A DNA stretch of 64,000 nt from Hyphococcus sp. (GTDB taxonomy: Bacteria; Pseudomonadota; Alphaproteobacteria; Caulobacterales; Parvularculaceae), in assembly GCA_028289605.1 (NCBI GenBank), contig JANQON010000011.1, positions 62,001-126,000 on the forward strand. The letters run 5' to 3'. The translations under genes were made by a program, and so were the position numbers. This document shows, in pieces, positions 17,864-27,186 of this stretch (position 1 is the stretch's first letter; each line of letters begins with the position of its first letter). The notes below the pieces were generated by a model that saw nothing but the letters and a program-made list of their open reading frames with translations, made no database searches and was not told the origin of the DNA.

Positions 17864-19036
17864 ATGAAGAGCCCAAAGACCAAAAAGAATCGCACCCCGA
17901 AACGGGCAAAAAAAACGTCTACGTCGTTTTTTGAGCCGTCTGACAGCGAAAAGAAAATCCTGAGCGCCGTATTGCGCGGAAGCGGGCTTACACAGCCGGA
18001 GATTTCTCGTCAGACCGCTCTCGCACAACAAAGCGTATCCCGCCTCGTCAACGGGCTGATCGAAAACGGAGCGCTGTGCGAAGGAGAACGAAAATCTGAC
18101 GGGCGCCGGGGCCAGCCCTCAATGGCTGTCGAGATCGCGCCGGATTTCGCCTACACCTTTGGCGTCGCTATCATGACCGACGCACTGTCGATCGCGCTCA
18201 TGGACTTTTCCGGAGTCGTGCTTGAACAGGCGGAAAACGACATGCCGGCCATGACTCGCGCCGCCGTCATCGAAACACTGAACAACACATTCGACAAATT
18301 CATCAGAAAACGACGCCTATCTCGAGCAAAGATCCTCGGCGTCGGCGTCGGTATATCGGGATACAGTCTTGGAGGCCATGGCCGCTACAACACACCGCGT
18401 ACGCTTGATGACTGGGCGCTCGTCGATATCGAGGAATTGTTGCAGGAGCAACTTGGTCTCCCTGTTTGGGTTGAAAATGACGGTAACGCAGCGGCAATCG
18501 GCGAAAGCCTTGTCGGGGCCGGACGAACATATGACAACTTCGCCTATCTGTTCTTTTCCACCGGCATCGGCGGAGGGATTATCATCGATCACGAGTTGAT
18601 GCGCGGCGTGAACGGCAATGGCGGCGAGATAGGCCTTTTGTTGCCGCGCGCCGTTTATCCGCATCCAAATCTTGAGCTCTTGCGTCAGATGGTTGCGCAG
18701 CAAGGAGTCCAAGTAACCGGCATTTCCGATATGCTTGCGAAGTTTGACCCGGATTGGCCGGCGGTCGACGAATGGATCGCGCGCACCCGCGATTCACTGT
18801 CTTTGATCGCGTCTTCTCTGGCGGCGATTCTTGATCCCGAGGCGATCGTATTCGGCGGAAGAATACCTAAGTCCCTCGCCCGCAAGACGATTCCGCATAT
18901 CGAGATATTCGACGACGCGAGGCGGGCGGAGCCGCGGCAGGTGCCGCGCCTGATGGTTTCCGAAACGAACGGCGACGCCTGCGCAATTGGTGCGGCCGCG
19001 CTTTCCTTCAACAAGCGATACTTCAAGGCGCTGTAG
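17864..19036 (+). CDS. ROK-family transcriptional regulator (NagC/XylR-like)
   Basis: A 390-residue repressor-type protein. A very basic N-terminal tail (residues 1-20, rich in Lys/Arg) is followed by a winged helix (about 25-85: LTQPEISRQTALAQQSVSRLVNGLIENGAL) and a ROK sugar-kinase-like domain. The ROK part keeps VWVENDGNAAAIGE and STGIGGGIIID, but the zinc-site GH...C.C motif is absent or altered (GNGGEIGLLLPRAV). It probably senses a sugar or sugar phosphate. It faces a convergent ROK kinase gene at the end of a TonB/symporter/hydrolase operon, so regulation of that operon is the simplest reading, though no operator could be defined. Confidence 0.88.
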   Translation: MKSPKTKKNRTPKRAKKTSTSFFEPSDSEKKILSAVLRGSGLTQPEISRQTALAQQSVSRLVNGLIENGALCEGERKSDGRRGQPSMAVEIAPDFAYTFGVAIMTDALSIALMDFSGVVLEQAENDMPAMTRAAVIETLNNTFDKFIRKRRLSRAKILGVGVGISGYSLGGHGRYNTPRTLDDWALVDIEELLQEQLGLPVWVENDGNAAAIGESLVGAGRTYDNFAYLFFSTGIGGGIIIDHELMRGVNGNGGEIGLLLPRAVYPHPNLELLRQMVAQQGVQVTGISDMLAKFDPDWPAVDEWIARTRDSLSLIASSLAAILDPEAIVFGGRIPKSLARKTIPHIEIFDDARRAEPRQVPRLMVSETNGDACAIGAAALSFNKRYFKAL

Positions 19037-19142
19037 AGCCTGGGCTAGAATTGCAGGGACTTTCAGCGCTTCGGATTTAGGCGCCCATTGACCCTGCTGA
19101 CACATGCGCTGGGCAGAACTTGTCGCGTTCGAACACCGGGCG

Positions 19143-20048
19143 TTACAACGACGTCCGCTCCGCCGCCATTGTCATTGCGCCGACGACGCCGGCGTTTCCG
19201 CCCAATCGCGCCGGAACAATGAACTCATCCAATGAGCGAAAGGAGCGCGCGCCGTAGTAATCATTGAGACTTTCGGCAAAAGCGTGGCGGATCATGTCGA
19301 ATAGATGGCTGCGTTGCATAACGCCGCCGCCAAGAATGATCTTGGCCGGAGAAACACACAGGAAGACGTTCATACACAAAATGGAAATGTAATAGGCGAC
19401 CGCCCTCCAAACGGGGTCTTCCTCCGGGATTTCATCGGCTTTGACGCCGTGTCGGGCCATGATCGCTGGACCCGACGCCAATCCTTCGACGCACCGATCC
19501 CGGTGATAGTCACATACGCCCGCAAAATCCGCATCGATCGGATGTTTCGGGACGAACATGTGCCCTAACTCCGGATGCGACTCACCATGGACAATATCGC
19601 CGTTAATCATCAGGCCGGCTCCGACGCCAGTTCCGATAGTGACGTAGGCGATATTCTTTTCGCCCTCGCCTGCGCCGTACCGCGCCTCGCCGAGTAAGGC
19701 GCAGTTGACGTCAGTGTCCAGCGACAACGAGCCGCCCATGCGTAACCGTAACGGCGTGAGGATGTCCGCGTTACGCCATTTGGCCTTCGGCGTAGATAGG
19801 ATCTGTCCGTATGTCTTGGATCTCTGAGACAAATCGACGGGCCCAAACGCGCCAACGCCGATCGCCTTCAATGGTCCATGAGTTTCAGACATGCTGCTGA
19901 AAAAATCGCAAACAGCGCCTAGCGTCTCGTCCGGAGTCGTTGTCGCGATACTGGCTCTTTCGATGATTTCGGCGGGATGCTTGCCCACAGCGCAAATAAA
20001 CTTTGTGCCGCCCGCCTCAACGCCGCCAAGTAGCATTGCGTCCGTCAT
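19143..20048 (-). CDS. ROK-family hexose kinase (fructokinase/mannokinase type)
   Basis: A 301-residue cytoplasmic kinase. The N-terminal phosphate motif GGVEAGGTK is at 8-16, the catalytic-aspartate motif is SLDTDVNCALLGE, and the ROK zinc region reads HPELGHMFVPKHPIDADFAGVCDYHRDRCVEGLASGPA. The GVC-x-x-H-x-x-x-C-x-EGLASGPA pattern is that of bacterial fructokinases, which commonly phosphorylate mannose as well. The ATG at 20048 was chosen from GGCGAGG upstream and the canonical N-terminus. It starts 18 bases after the hydrolase stop and is the last gene of the operon. In the proposed hexosyl-glycerate pathway it would phosphorylate the released mannose or glucose at carbon 6. Confidence 0.88.
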   Translation of the reverse strand: MTDAMLLGGVEAGGTKFICAVGKHPAEIIERASIATTTPDETLGAVCDFFSSMSETHGPLKAIGVGAFGPVDLSQRSKTYGQILSTPKAKWRNADILTPLRLRMGGSLSLDTDVNCALLGEARYGAGEGEKNIAYVTIGTGVGAGLMINGDIVHGESHPELGHMFVPKHPIDADFAGVCDYHRDRCVEGLASGPAIMARHGVKADEIPEEDPVWRAVAYYISILCMNVFLCVSPAKIILGGGVMQRSHLFDMIRHAFAESLNDYYGARSFRSLDEFIVPARLGGNAGVVGAMTMAAERTSL

Positions 20049-20065
20049 TATCGCCTCGCCAAACT

Positions 20066-21355
20066 TCAGGCGGCGCCTTTCATTGACTGTGGCTGGCCGC
20101 CCGCCTTCGCGAGATGAAGCCACATCGCGGCGGTCCAGGAAAAGTCGGCGCCGCCCGTACCTTCCCCCGTGATGGGACAGTAAGCTTCATAGAAGCCGGT
20201 TTTCTCGATCAGTTTCCGCGTGTCACCGTAAATCCTCGCCGCCGCTTTTTCTAAGCCCGCTTCAGCCAGACCGAGGGCAACCATCGTGTTGACGATTGCC
20301 CAAACCGGCCCGCGCCAATACAAAATGGAATTGAATTTGTCGTGGTCCGGATCGTGACTCGGAAGCATGTAGCGAACGCGCTTCGAGATCCGATCAAAGT
20401 TTTCGAGGAGATGCTCTTTTTGCGACGGTGTTCCCACACCGGCATAGAATGACAAAAACGAGGCGCTGGTAACCATGGATGACGACTTGCCTGTTATCGC
20501 GTCCCGAGAGCAAAACGCCCTTGATTCCTCATCCCATAAATAATCGACGCTCTCTTCGGTGAGTTTTATGCGACTTGAAAGCTCGTCACACTCATCACTG
20601 GTTCCGAAGAATTCTGCAAGTCGCAAGAGGTCGCGGTTGGCGCGTAGCAAAATCATTGTCATGCCGATATCGAAGACACGAAACGGTCCGTTTTTGGCGA
20701 TCGCCGCGTGCTCCCAATCGTTATCGCGACCGCTTTGAAGAATCGCGATGTAGCGATCATAGTCGTCCGTACTTGGACGCATGTCGTGATCAATGAGCGC
20801 CAGGTCGCGCCGCTGGTAGGGTTCAACCTTTGTGGTGTCGACGGCGTTCGCGGGCTCGTCCCACTCCGGAGAATTGTCGCGACCGCTCTCCCATGGATGC
20901 GTGCAAAGAACCAATCCCTTGTTCAATGGGTCGCGATATCTGTGGAACCATCGGTGCCATGCAAGTAATTTGGGGTATAGCGCGGCGACGCGCGCCTCAT
21001 CATGGTCTGCGCTTTCCCACATCCAACGCGTGATGCTCGCGGCGACGGGGGGTTGCGTTATCCCGGATGTCTCCGGCGACTTACCGGTGCGCCAGACAGA
21101 CGGGCCCGGAAAGTAGCTAGGGTCATCTACTCGAAACACAATGTGCGGCAAAAACCCATCTGTCCATTGCGCATCAAAAAGCGTTTCGATTTCTCGCCAT
21201 GCCCGATCCCGATCGAATGTCGCAAATCCCAGAGCCACAAATGCGGAATCCCAATTCCACTGATAGGGGTAAAGACCGGCGGTTGGCACTGTATAGCCGC
21301 CACGGTCATTGTCTTTTAGAATCTCTATCGCTTTTTCATCGAGCGCATCAGGCAT
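20066..21355 (-). CDS. GH63-like glycoside hydrolase, candidate mannosyl/glucosylglycerate hydrolase
   Basis: A 429-residue (alpha/alpha)6-barrel hydrolase without a signal peptide, so cytoplasmic. Key motifs are YPYQWNWDSAF (Asp36), HPWESGRDNSP (Asp160, likely general acid) and PITGEGTGGADFSWTAA (Glu398, likely general base). The spacing Asp36-Asp160-Glu398 is almost identical to that I remember for Thermus mannosylglycerate hydrolase (43-167-404), and the length is close to that enzyme and to mycobacterial glucosylglycerate hydrolase. It overlaps the glycerate 2-kinase gene by 8 bases, and glycerate is exactly what such a hydrolase releases. Alternatives within GH63 are alpha-glucosidase or trehalase-like activity on another alpha-glucoside. 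Confidence 0.8.
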   Translation of the reverse strand: MPDALDEKAIEILKDNDRGGYTVPTAGLYPYQWNWDSAFVALGFATFDRDRAWREIETLFDAQWTDGFLPHIVFRVDDPSYFPGPSVWRTGKSPETSGITQPPVAASITRWMWESADHDEARVAALYPKLLAWHRWFHRYRDPLNKGLVLCTHPWESGRDNSPEWDEPANAVDTTKVEPYQRRDLALIDHDMRPSTDDYDRYIAILQSGRDNDWEHAAIAKNGPFRVFDIGMTMILLRANRDLLRLAEFFGTSDECDELSSRIKLTEESVDYLWDEESRAFCSRDAITGKSSSMVTSASFLSFYAGVGTPSQKEHLLENFDRISKRVRYMLPSHDPDHDKFNSILYWRGPVWAIVNTMVALGLAEAGLEKAAARIYGDTRKLIEKTGFYEAYCPITGEGTGGADFSWTAAMWLHLAKAGGQPQSMKGAA

Positions 21356-22601
21356 GGCCGTTCACCAGTGTGATTCGTATATCGTTGACGTTGGTTCGCG
21401 TTGGCCCCGTGACGATAAGGTCTCCGGCGGCTTCAAATAATCGATAAGTCTGATTGGCGGCGCGTAACCGATCGATGCTGACGCCGGCGGCGGTGAAACG
21501 CCCGACCGATCCGCCGTCGACATAGGCGCCGGCACTATCCTCCGTGCCGTCAACGCCGTCGCTATCGCAGGCCACAGCGGCGATTGGGGCGCCTTCGGGA
21601 AGGTGCTCGGCAAACGCCGCCAGATACTCGAGATTTGGACCGCCGCAGCCTTCGGCGTGTTGCACTTGAACCGTCAGTTCCCCTCCAGAGACAAATGCGG
21701 TCGGCAATTTTTCCCATGAAGCTTCCGTCGCCAGCTCAGCATGTCGCAAGCCGATCGCGCCGGCGTCTCCGGTAATGTCAGCGCCGAGATTGTTGACGCG
21801 CCAACCATCATCTTTTAGGCGAGCGGAAACTTCGTTGAGTGCATCAGCGTTAGTTGCGAGAATATGCGTTTCGTGCGACGGCGGCGGTGCTAAAGAGGCT
21901 GTCCTTATGGCTCGTTCAAGGGCATTCGAGACAACACATCCGTAGTGGCGCAATAACCTTATTGCCCTCTCCGGGTCCCTCTTTGAAAAGACCGTTGGGC
22001 CTGACGCCACATCGGCGGGATTATCTCCCACGACATCTGAAATAATGTAGGTGATCTGCTCTGCGGGCGCCGCCATTGCAGAAAGTCCGCCGCCCTTTAC
22101 GCGCGAAAGGTGCTTGCGGATGAAGTTAATGTCCTCGATTGGCGCGCCGGAGAGGATAAGCGATTTTGAAATCGCTCGTTTTTCTTCAAAGTCCAATCCT
22201 TCGATCGGGCACGCGAGCAAGGCGGAGCCGCCGCCGGAAATAAAAAACAGCACACGATCATCTGGGCCGGCGGCCGCGACGGCCGCCATGATTTTTCTTG
22301 TCGCCGCAATACCGTTTTGATCGGGCGTCGGATGACCGGCTTCGAAAACCTCAACGGACCCCGTTTTAGTTTTCGCTCCGTGACCGTACCGCGTAACGAC
22401 GCAACCCGACACCTCTCCTTCCAAGTGCTCGAACGCTACAGCAGCCATTTCCGCCGCCGCCTTCCCGGCCCCGAGAATGATAGTCCGGCCGGACGGCGCC
22501 TCAGCCGGCAAATAGGGCGGGAGCACGTTTTTCGGCGAGCATCTCGCAACGCCCGCCAGGAACAAGGACGTTAGAAAGTCTTTTTGGCTAGGCGCGCTCA
22601 T
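21348..22601 (-). CDS. Glycerate 2-kinase (MOFRL family)
   Basis: A 417-residue cytoplasmic kinase of the GckA/TtuD (MOFRL) family that makes 2-phosphoglycerate from D-glycerate. Features are IILGAGKAAAEMA near residue 40, FISGGGSALLACP near 120, the lysine-bearing stretch INFIRKHLSRVKGGGLS, DVVGDNPADVASGPT, and the C-terminal MOFRL region with VACDSDGVDGTEDSAGAYVD and VTGPTRTNVNDI. The ATG at 22601 overlaps the symporter stop by 4 bases (ATGA). The longer open frame upstream runs inside the symporter gene and is rejected. Between a symporter and a candidate hexosyl-glycerate hydrolase, it links the locus to lower glycolysis. Confidence 0.92.
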   Translation of the reverse strand: MSAPSQKDFLTSLFLAGVARCSPKNVLPPYLPAEAPSGRTIILGAGKAAAEMAAVAFEHLEGEVSGCVVTRYGHGAKTKTGSVEVFEAGHPTPDQNGIAATRKIMAAVAAAGPDDRVLFFISGGGSALLACPIEGLDFEEKRAISKSLILSGAPIEDINFIRKHLSRVKGGGLSAMAAPAEQITYIISDVVGDNPADVASGPTVFSKRDPERAIRLLRHYGCVVSNALERAIRTASLAPPPSHETHILATNADALNEVSARLKDDGWRVNNLGADITGDAGAIGLRHAELATEASWEKLPTAFVSGGELTVQVQHAEGCGGPNLEYLAAFAEHLPEGAPIAAVACDSDGVDGTEDSAGAYVDGGSVGRFTAAGVSIDRLRAANQTYRLFEAAGDLIVTGPTRTNVNDIRITLVNGHA

Positions 22602-24190
22602 GAGGCCAATCCACTGCCGATGACTCCCATCCAAACGCTGAAAGCGACCATAAAGACGAAAAATCCGACCAGAAGGACAATCATCAAACGGCGCGTTGAA
22701 TGAGAGGGCGCGCCCTCCAAGACCACGCCATCGCTCGACGGCGCCGGTTGTTCTTTTGCCCCCACGGAAACGGCCGAGGCCACGCCGACAGTGATGAGGA
22801 GACCAATCAAATTCCACCACATCCAGAAAATTTGGGGTTGATATCGCCAGAGATAGAGGTTGACCGCCAGTCCCAAAAGCAAACCGGCATTCGCCCCGAC
22901 GGCGCTGACGCGCTTCGACAGCATACCGATCAAGAACACACCCAAAATTGGTCCGTACAGCGCAGAACCGACTTTGTTGATCGCCTCGATGACTGTCGGT
23001 GCGATTGATCCTGCGAATGCGGACAAAACAAGAATCACAATCCCCCAGAAAATCGAAACGCCGCGCGCCCAAGCCACCTCGTTTTTTCCGTCTTTTGTTT
23101 TGACGCCTAACACCGACAGATCTTCAAGCGTCACCGCCGCAAGCGAGTTGACCGCTGAACTTAGCGATGACATGGCCGCAGCCATAATGGCCACCAGCAA
23201 CAATCCGATCAGACCGTGAGGGAGATTTTCCAGGATGAACACCGGCATCATGTAGTCGGGCTTGTCTGCGGGAATCTGCGCCATGAGCGATGCATCGTTG
23301 GCGACGGAAACGCCAATGATCAGCCCCGCAAAACAGTAGAGCACCACAAGCGGGAACCGAAGGAGACCGTTCGCCAGCAACAAGCGCCGCGCGTCCGGCA
23401 AGCCTTTCGCTGAGAGAATCCGTTGGGCTTGGGTTTGATCACAACCGTAATATGAGGCGTAAAGAACAAATCCGCCAAAAACCATCGGAAGGAAGCCGAA
23501 CTCATCGCCCGAAAGCCCAAGGGAGCTGAAATCAACCGCTGTCAGTCTTGTCGGATCGACCTCCCGCCAGAAATTCCCGAATCCGCCAATGTCAACGAGG
23601 GCGTACCACGCAACAAGGAGTAGCCCTCCGAAGATCAACACCATTTGAACAGCGTCGCCATAGACGACCGCTTTCATGCCCCCCGATGTCGAATAAATCA
23701 GCGTTATGAGTCCTACAACGGCGATCGATTGCCAGAATGGAATGCCGAGCGCTGCATCGAGAATGAGGCCAACAGCATACACCATGATTCCAGTGGCGAA
23801 TGAGCGAACAATTTGAAATGAAAAACTAATGAGAATGCGCGTCGAACGGCCGAACTTTTGGTCGAGATATTCATAGATGCTGACAATCCCAGCGCGATAG
23901 AGCGCCGGCGCGATGACGAACATCACGAGTATCATCGCCAGCGGAACCGAAAACTCGTACGTCAGCCATTTGAGTCCGCCGCCTTCGCGCAATCCGACAA
24001 AAGCAGGCGCTGAGATGAAACTAATCGCCGACAACTGCGTCGCCATCGTAGACAGCGTGAGCGGAAACCATCCTAGACTTCGTCCGCCGAGAAAATAATC
24101 GCCCTCGTCTGATTGGTTGCGAAGCAAGTACCCAAAAAAGAGCAACGCGCCCAGATAGCCTGCAATAACGGTGTAATCTAGCGCGTTCAT
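22598..24190 (-). CDS. Sodium/solute symporter (SSS family)
   Basis: A 530-residue inner-membrane transporter with about 13-14 helices. SSS/SGLT features are the N-terminal DYFLGGRSLGWFPLTLSTMATQLSAISFISAPAF, the signature-like STSGGMKAVVYGDAVQM, and YGCDQTQAQRILSAKGLPDAR. These point to sodium-coupled uptake of a sugar, glycoside or carboxylate. The ATG at 24190 heads a run of four tightly linked genes (symporter, glycerate kinase, hydrolase, hexose kinase). It is preceded by a TonB receptor gene on the same strand, separated by 230 bases with two stem-loops. Proposed to carry the intact glycoside across the inner membrane, since the hydrolase lacks a signal peptide. Confidence 0.92.
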   Translation of the reverse strand: MNALDYTVIAGYLGALLFFGYLLRNQSDEGDYFLGGRSLGWFPLTLSTMATQLSAISFISAPAFVGLREGGGLKWLTYEFSVPLAMILVMFVIAPALYRAGIVSIYEYLDQKFGRSTRILISFSFQIVRSFATGIMVYAVGLILDAALGIPFWQSIAVVGLITLIYSTSGGMKAVVYGDAVQMVLIFGGLLLVAWYALVDIGGFGNFWREVDPTRLTAVDFSSLGLSGDEFGFLPMVFGGFVLYASYYGCDQTQAQRILSAKGLPDARRLLLANGLLRFPLVVLYCFAGLIIGVSVANDASLMAQIPADKPDYMMPVFILENLPHGLIGLLLVAIMAAAMSSLSSAVNSLAAVTLEDLSVLGVKTKDGKNEVAWARGVSIFWGIVILVLSAFAGSIAPTVIEAINKVGSALYGPILGVFLIGMLSKRVSAVGANAGLLLGLAVNLYLWRYQPQIFWMWWNLIGLLITVGVASAVSVGAKEQPAPSSDGVVLEGAPSHSTRRLMIVLLVGFFVFMVAFSVWMGVIGSGLAS

Positions 24191-24260
24191 GTTCGCTGCT
24201 TCTCCGTCGTGTATCGCCGCCGATTCGAGGCCTTCATATTACATGGATCAGATTGTGAAA

Positions 24261-24310
24261 GGCGCAGCGTCGGGGTTTCCTCGGGAGGGAGAGAAGTCCG
24301 GCGCTGCGCC
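24261..24310 (-). terminator. Long stem-loop between TonB receptor and symporter genes
   Basis: Arms of 13 bases (24261-24273 and 24298-24310, GGCGCAGCG... / ...CGCTGCGCC, one G-U pair) enclose a 24-base loop. On the minus strand the stem is followed by TTTCACAATC. It lies after the TonB receptor stop and before the symporter start, fitting a partial terminator or attenuator that lowers expression of the cytoplasmic genes. Confidence 0.5.
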
Positions 24311-24379
24311 CATGCCCCCGCGCTAACAAGACGAGGAATGCACTTAACCCCACTCGAACAGCAAGCCGCCCGGCGCGAG

Positions 24380-24405
24380 CTTGGACGAAATAAATCTCGT
24401 CCAAG
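24380..24405 (-). terminator. Stem-loop directly after the TonB receptor stop
   Basis: Perfect 9-base arms CTTGGACGA / TCGTCCAAG with an 8-base AT-rich loop start about 15 bases after the receptor stop codon. There is no U-tract, so mRNA 3'-end protection or Rho-assisted termination is as likely as intrinsic termination. Confidence 0.45.
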
Positions 24406-24420
24406 ACTCGGCGACGCCAG

Positions 24421-26922
24421 TTAGAAGTCGTAGGTCGCCCTCACCGTGATTCGTCGGGGCAGGATCGGCCGCCCGACAAAGAAGGCCTGTCCGCCGGTCT
24501 GAGCATCGCCCTGCCGCGGAGAACCTTCTGTCGCGGTGTCGGCGTCGAACAGATTGAAGACATTGACGCTCAGCCGAACAGCTTGATTGTCGCCAACCTC
24601 ATGGGTGTAGCCGCCCTCAATCCGGACGAGGTTGTAGGAGTCCAGCATAACCGTATTGCCGTCATTGGCGAAGTTTTCGCCATGATAATTATGGAAAATG
24701 CTGAAATCGAAACGCCCGTCATCATAAGTGGCGCCCGTATTGAAGGTTAGGTTGGGCTGGCGACGAAGTTCGTTACCCTGATTAACCTGATTGCCCAGAT
24801 TATCTGTAAAGTCGGTGAACTCATGGTCGCGCCAAGTCAGGTTACCGTTGAACGTCAGAAAATCGGTTGCGCGAAAAACTGCGCCCGCCTCAACGCCGAT
24901 CGCGCGCGTTGACTGCACGGCAACCTGATTGATGATGCCGCCCATGCCGTCATTGACAAAATCGACAGACTGCCGGCCATCGAGTGTTGTCCAGAAACCG
25001 GTGACATAACCGGACACTCGGTCCGTATCAAACTTGACACCCGCTTCGGCGGTCTTGATGATCTCGCCTTCATAGGGACCGGTTTGACTGGTGTCGAAAA
25101 TGAATTGCGCGCTGCGCACTTCCGGGAAGAAGAATCCTCTCGAGAAGTTGCCGAACAGGTTAATGTTATCCGACACGTTATAGAGGATGCTGCCGGACGC
25201 CGCCCATTCGGTATCTGAAACTTCGCCAATGCGCGAGTCGCCGTTTTGGAAGCCGACATTCTCAATCGAGTTATTGACCTGAGGGTCATCGGAGACCTGG
25301 AACTGCGACAATTCCCGTTGAAGGACTTCGCCTTCGATCCTTTCGATGCGGAAACCAACATCGATCGAAAGCCTGCCAGCCTCGATCTGGTCCGCAAGAT
25401 ATACTGCGTAGCGCTGGGCTTCACGATCACGATCGCCGACCACGCCATTGGCGTTCAATAACCCGTTTTGCGTAACCTGGAACACCGTCCCCGGCGCCGC
25501 AGCAACCAGCGTGCCGTCCGGCGCTTCCGTCGCGCCGTCAATGACAATGTCGACCAGACGCGGTTCGCTTCTGAAATCGGTGACATAGGTCGTGATGAAG
25601 TTCAGATCCTTGGCTTCCGTATTTGCAAAGAAGCCGCCAAGCGTAAAGGTGTGTTCTGCGCCGCCCCAGTCCACAGACTTGGAGATGTTCACTTCGCCGG
25701 AGAAATCGGTTGCGTCGCGCACGCGATCCAGGGTGCGGTTGCCGAACAGGAGAAAATTATCGGGAACGGCGCTTCCGTCGTCGAGGAAAACAGCGCTTGC
25801 GGCGCCGACGCCGCCAAAGCCAAGTTCGTCGACATAGTCCGACGTTGTAAACGGTAGGTTGGTGACGCCGTCGCCATCCAGGAACAAATTGAACTGATGG
25901 TCGTATTCGGCATATTTGCCTTTGGCGTTTATGTTCCAGCCGTCCCCGAATTCCTTGTCGAAAACAAAAGCGAGCGAGCCGCCTTCGGTGACGACGCCGT
26001 CTTCAATCGGCGTCTCAAAGCGGCCATCGGGCGTCAGATAAGACAGTTGGCCCGCCTGCGCCGTGTTGAGCGTAAAGACCTCGCGGCCGTCATTGCCGAT
26101 GGCCCGTTCGCGAGTCGCTCCATCGAGCGGTAATGGCAGGAAGAATTGAACCTGGTCATCAATATACTGACCATAAACCGTAAACGCGCCGGAGCCGTCG
26201 TCGAACTCGTGTTTGATGTTGCCTCTCAGCTGGAACCCTTCCGTGTCGAGACCGGAAACGAGTGTTCCCTCGTCATGACGGTAGTATGCGGAAATCGCGT
26301 AAAACGTGTCGCTATCTGCGCCGCCGATTGGACCGCTGTGATAGATGTCGCCTCGGAAGCGACCGCGATTAGCCCATTCAATCTGCGCCGTTCCTTCGCT
26401 TTCCGGGCCGCCGGTCTTTGAGATGTAGTTGATGATACCGGCCACTGAACCAGGACCGAAAAGGTTCGAGACACCGCCGGTCACATATTCAAGACGCTCG
26501 ATGCCAAGATCATTCCTGTAATAAACGTCGAACGCGGATGAATTCAGCCCGAATGTCGAGAAGGCGGGAATGCCGTCATAGAGAAGCGGCGTGAACTGAA
26601 ATTGACCGCCTGAGGGAAGGCCGCGGACGAAAAAGTTTGTCGCCACTTCGCCGCCGCCGCCTTCTGCGCTGACGCCTGGAAGCTGAGTCAGAATGTCCGC
26701 CTGGTTCGCCGCGGTGAACTTGCGCAAGTCTTCTTCGGGAAACGCGTTCACTGATTGCGGCGTATCAAAACCGGTCCGTCCTTTCGCCGTACCGGTGACG
26801 ATGATGAGATCGTTCGTTTCGATATTTGCATCCTCATCGTCGCCTTGGGCCGCAGCGCCGACCGGAATCGCCATCGACGCCGTCGTAGCGAATAACAAAA
26901 GCTTCCATTTTTTGACTGTCAT
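24421..26922 (-). CDS. TonB-dependent outer-membrane receptor of the proposed hexosyl-glycerate locus
   Basis: An 833-residue receptor with a signal peptide (KKWKLLLFATTASMAIPVGAAA), an acidic linker, a TonB-box-like DLIIVTGTAKG and a plug domain with GSVAGIINYISKTGG. A long beta-barrel ends in VRATYDF with terminal Phe. The plug and barrel resemble receptors for carbohydrates or small glycosides rather than classical siderophore receptors, but this cannot be settled by eye. It is the first gene upstream of the symporter, glycerate kinase, GH63-like hydrolase and hexose kinase, all on the same strand. The start ATG at 26922 has a purine-rich AGGGAGGC upstream. Confidence 0.9.
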   Translation of the reverse strand: MTVKKWKLLLFATTASMAIPVGAAAQGDDEDANIETNDLIIVTGTAKGRTGFDTPQSVNAFPEEDLRKFTAANQADILTQLPGVSAEGGGGEVATNFFVRGLPSGGQFQFTPLLYDGIPAFSTFGLNSSAFDVYYRNDLGIERLEYVTGGVSNLFGPGSVAGIINYISKTGGPESEGTAQIEWANRGRFRGDIYHSGPIGGADSDTFYAISAYYRHDEGTLVSGLDTEGFQLRGNIKHEFDDGSGAFTVYGQYIDDQVQFFLPLPLDGATRERAIGNDGREVFTLNTAQAGQLSYLTPDGRFETPIEDGVVTEGGSLAFVFDKEFGDGWNINAKGKYAEYDHQFNLFLDGDGVTNLPFTTSDYVDELGFGGVGAASAVFLDDGSAVPDNFLLFGNRTLDRVRDATDFSGEVNISKSVDWGGAEHTFTLGGFFANTEAKDLNFITTYVTDFRSEPRLVDIVIDGATEAPDGTLVAAAPGTVFQVTQNGLLNANGVVGDRDREAQRYAVYLADQIEAGRLSIDVGFRIERIEGEVLQRELSQFQVSDDPQVNNSIENVGFQNGDSRIGEVSDTEWAASGSILYNVSDNINLFGNFSRGFFFPEVRSAQFIFDTSQTGPYEGEIIKTAEAGVKFDTDRVSGYVTGFWTTLDGRQSVDFVNDGMGGIINQVAVQSTRAIGVEAGAVFRATDFLTFNGNLTWRDHEFTDFTDNLGNQVNQGNELRRQPNLTFNTGATYDDGRFDFSIFHNYHGENFANDGNTVMLDSYNLVRIEGGYTHEVGDNQAVRLSVNVFNLFDADTATEGSPRQGDAQTGGQAFFVGRPILPRRITVRATYDF

Positions 26923-27186
26923 TTATGCCTCCCTATATCACCGCATTGTCGGCGTTTGCGCGCGCGTGTGAGCGCGCACCGTCAGTGGTAAATGATTTTC
27001 ACCCACAATACAACTTATGTTAGGTTTTATTTAAACGCTTATATAGATTGGGAAAATTATGATATTGCCTTCGCAGCTGCAGCAAATACGGCGCCCTACG
27101 AGGAGCAGCCGAGGGACGCATGTTCATGGTTCGGGTTGCCGCTGGGGAGCCGATACGAAGACCGCTCAGCTACGGGCGAAACGCCG

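Noticed and set aside
22602-23072. N-terminal extension of the glycerate kinase frame
   Set aside because: It overlaps the symporter gene over its whole length, and the ATGA junction at 22598-22601 gives the natural start.
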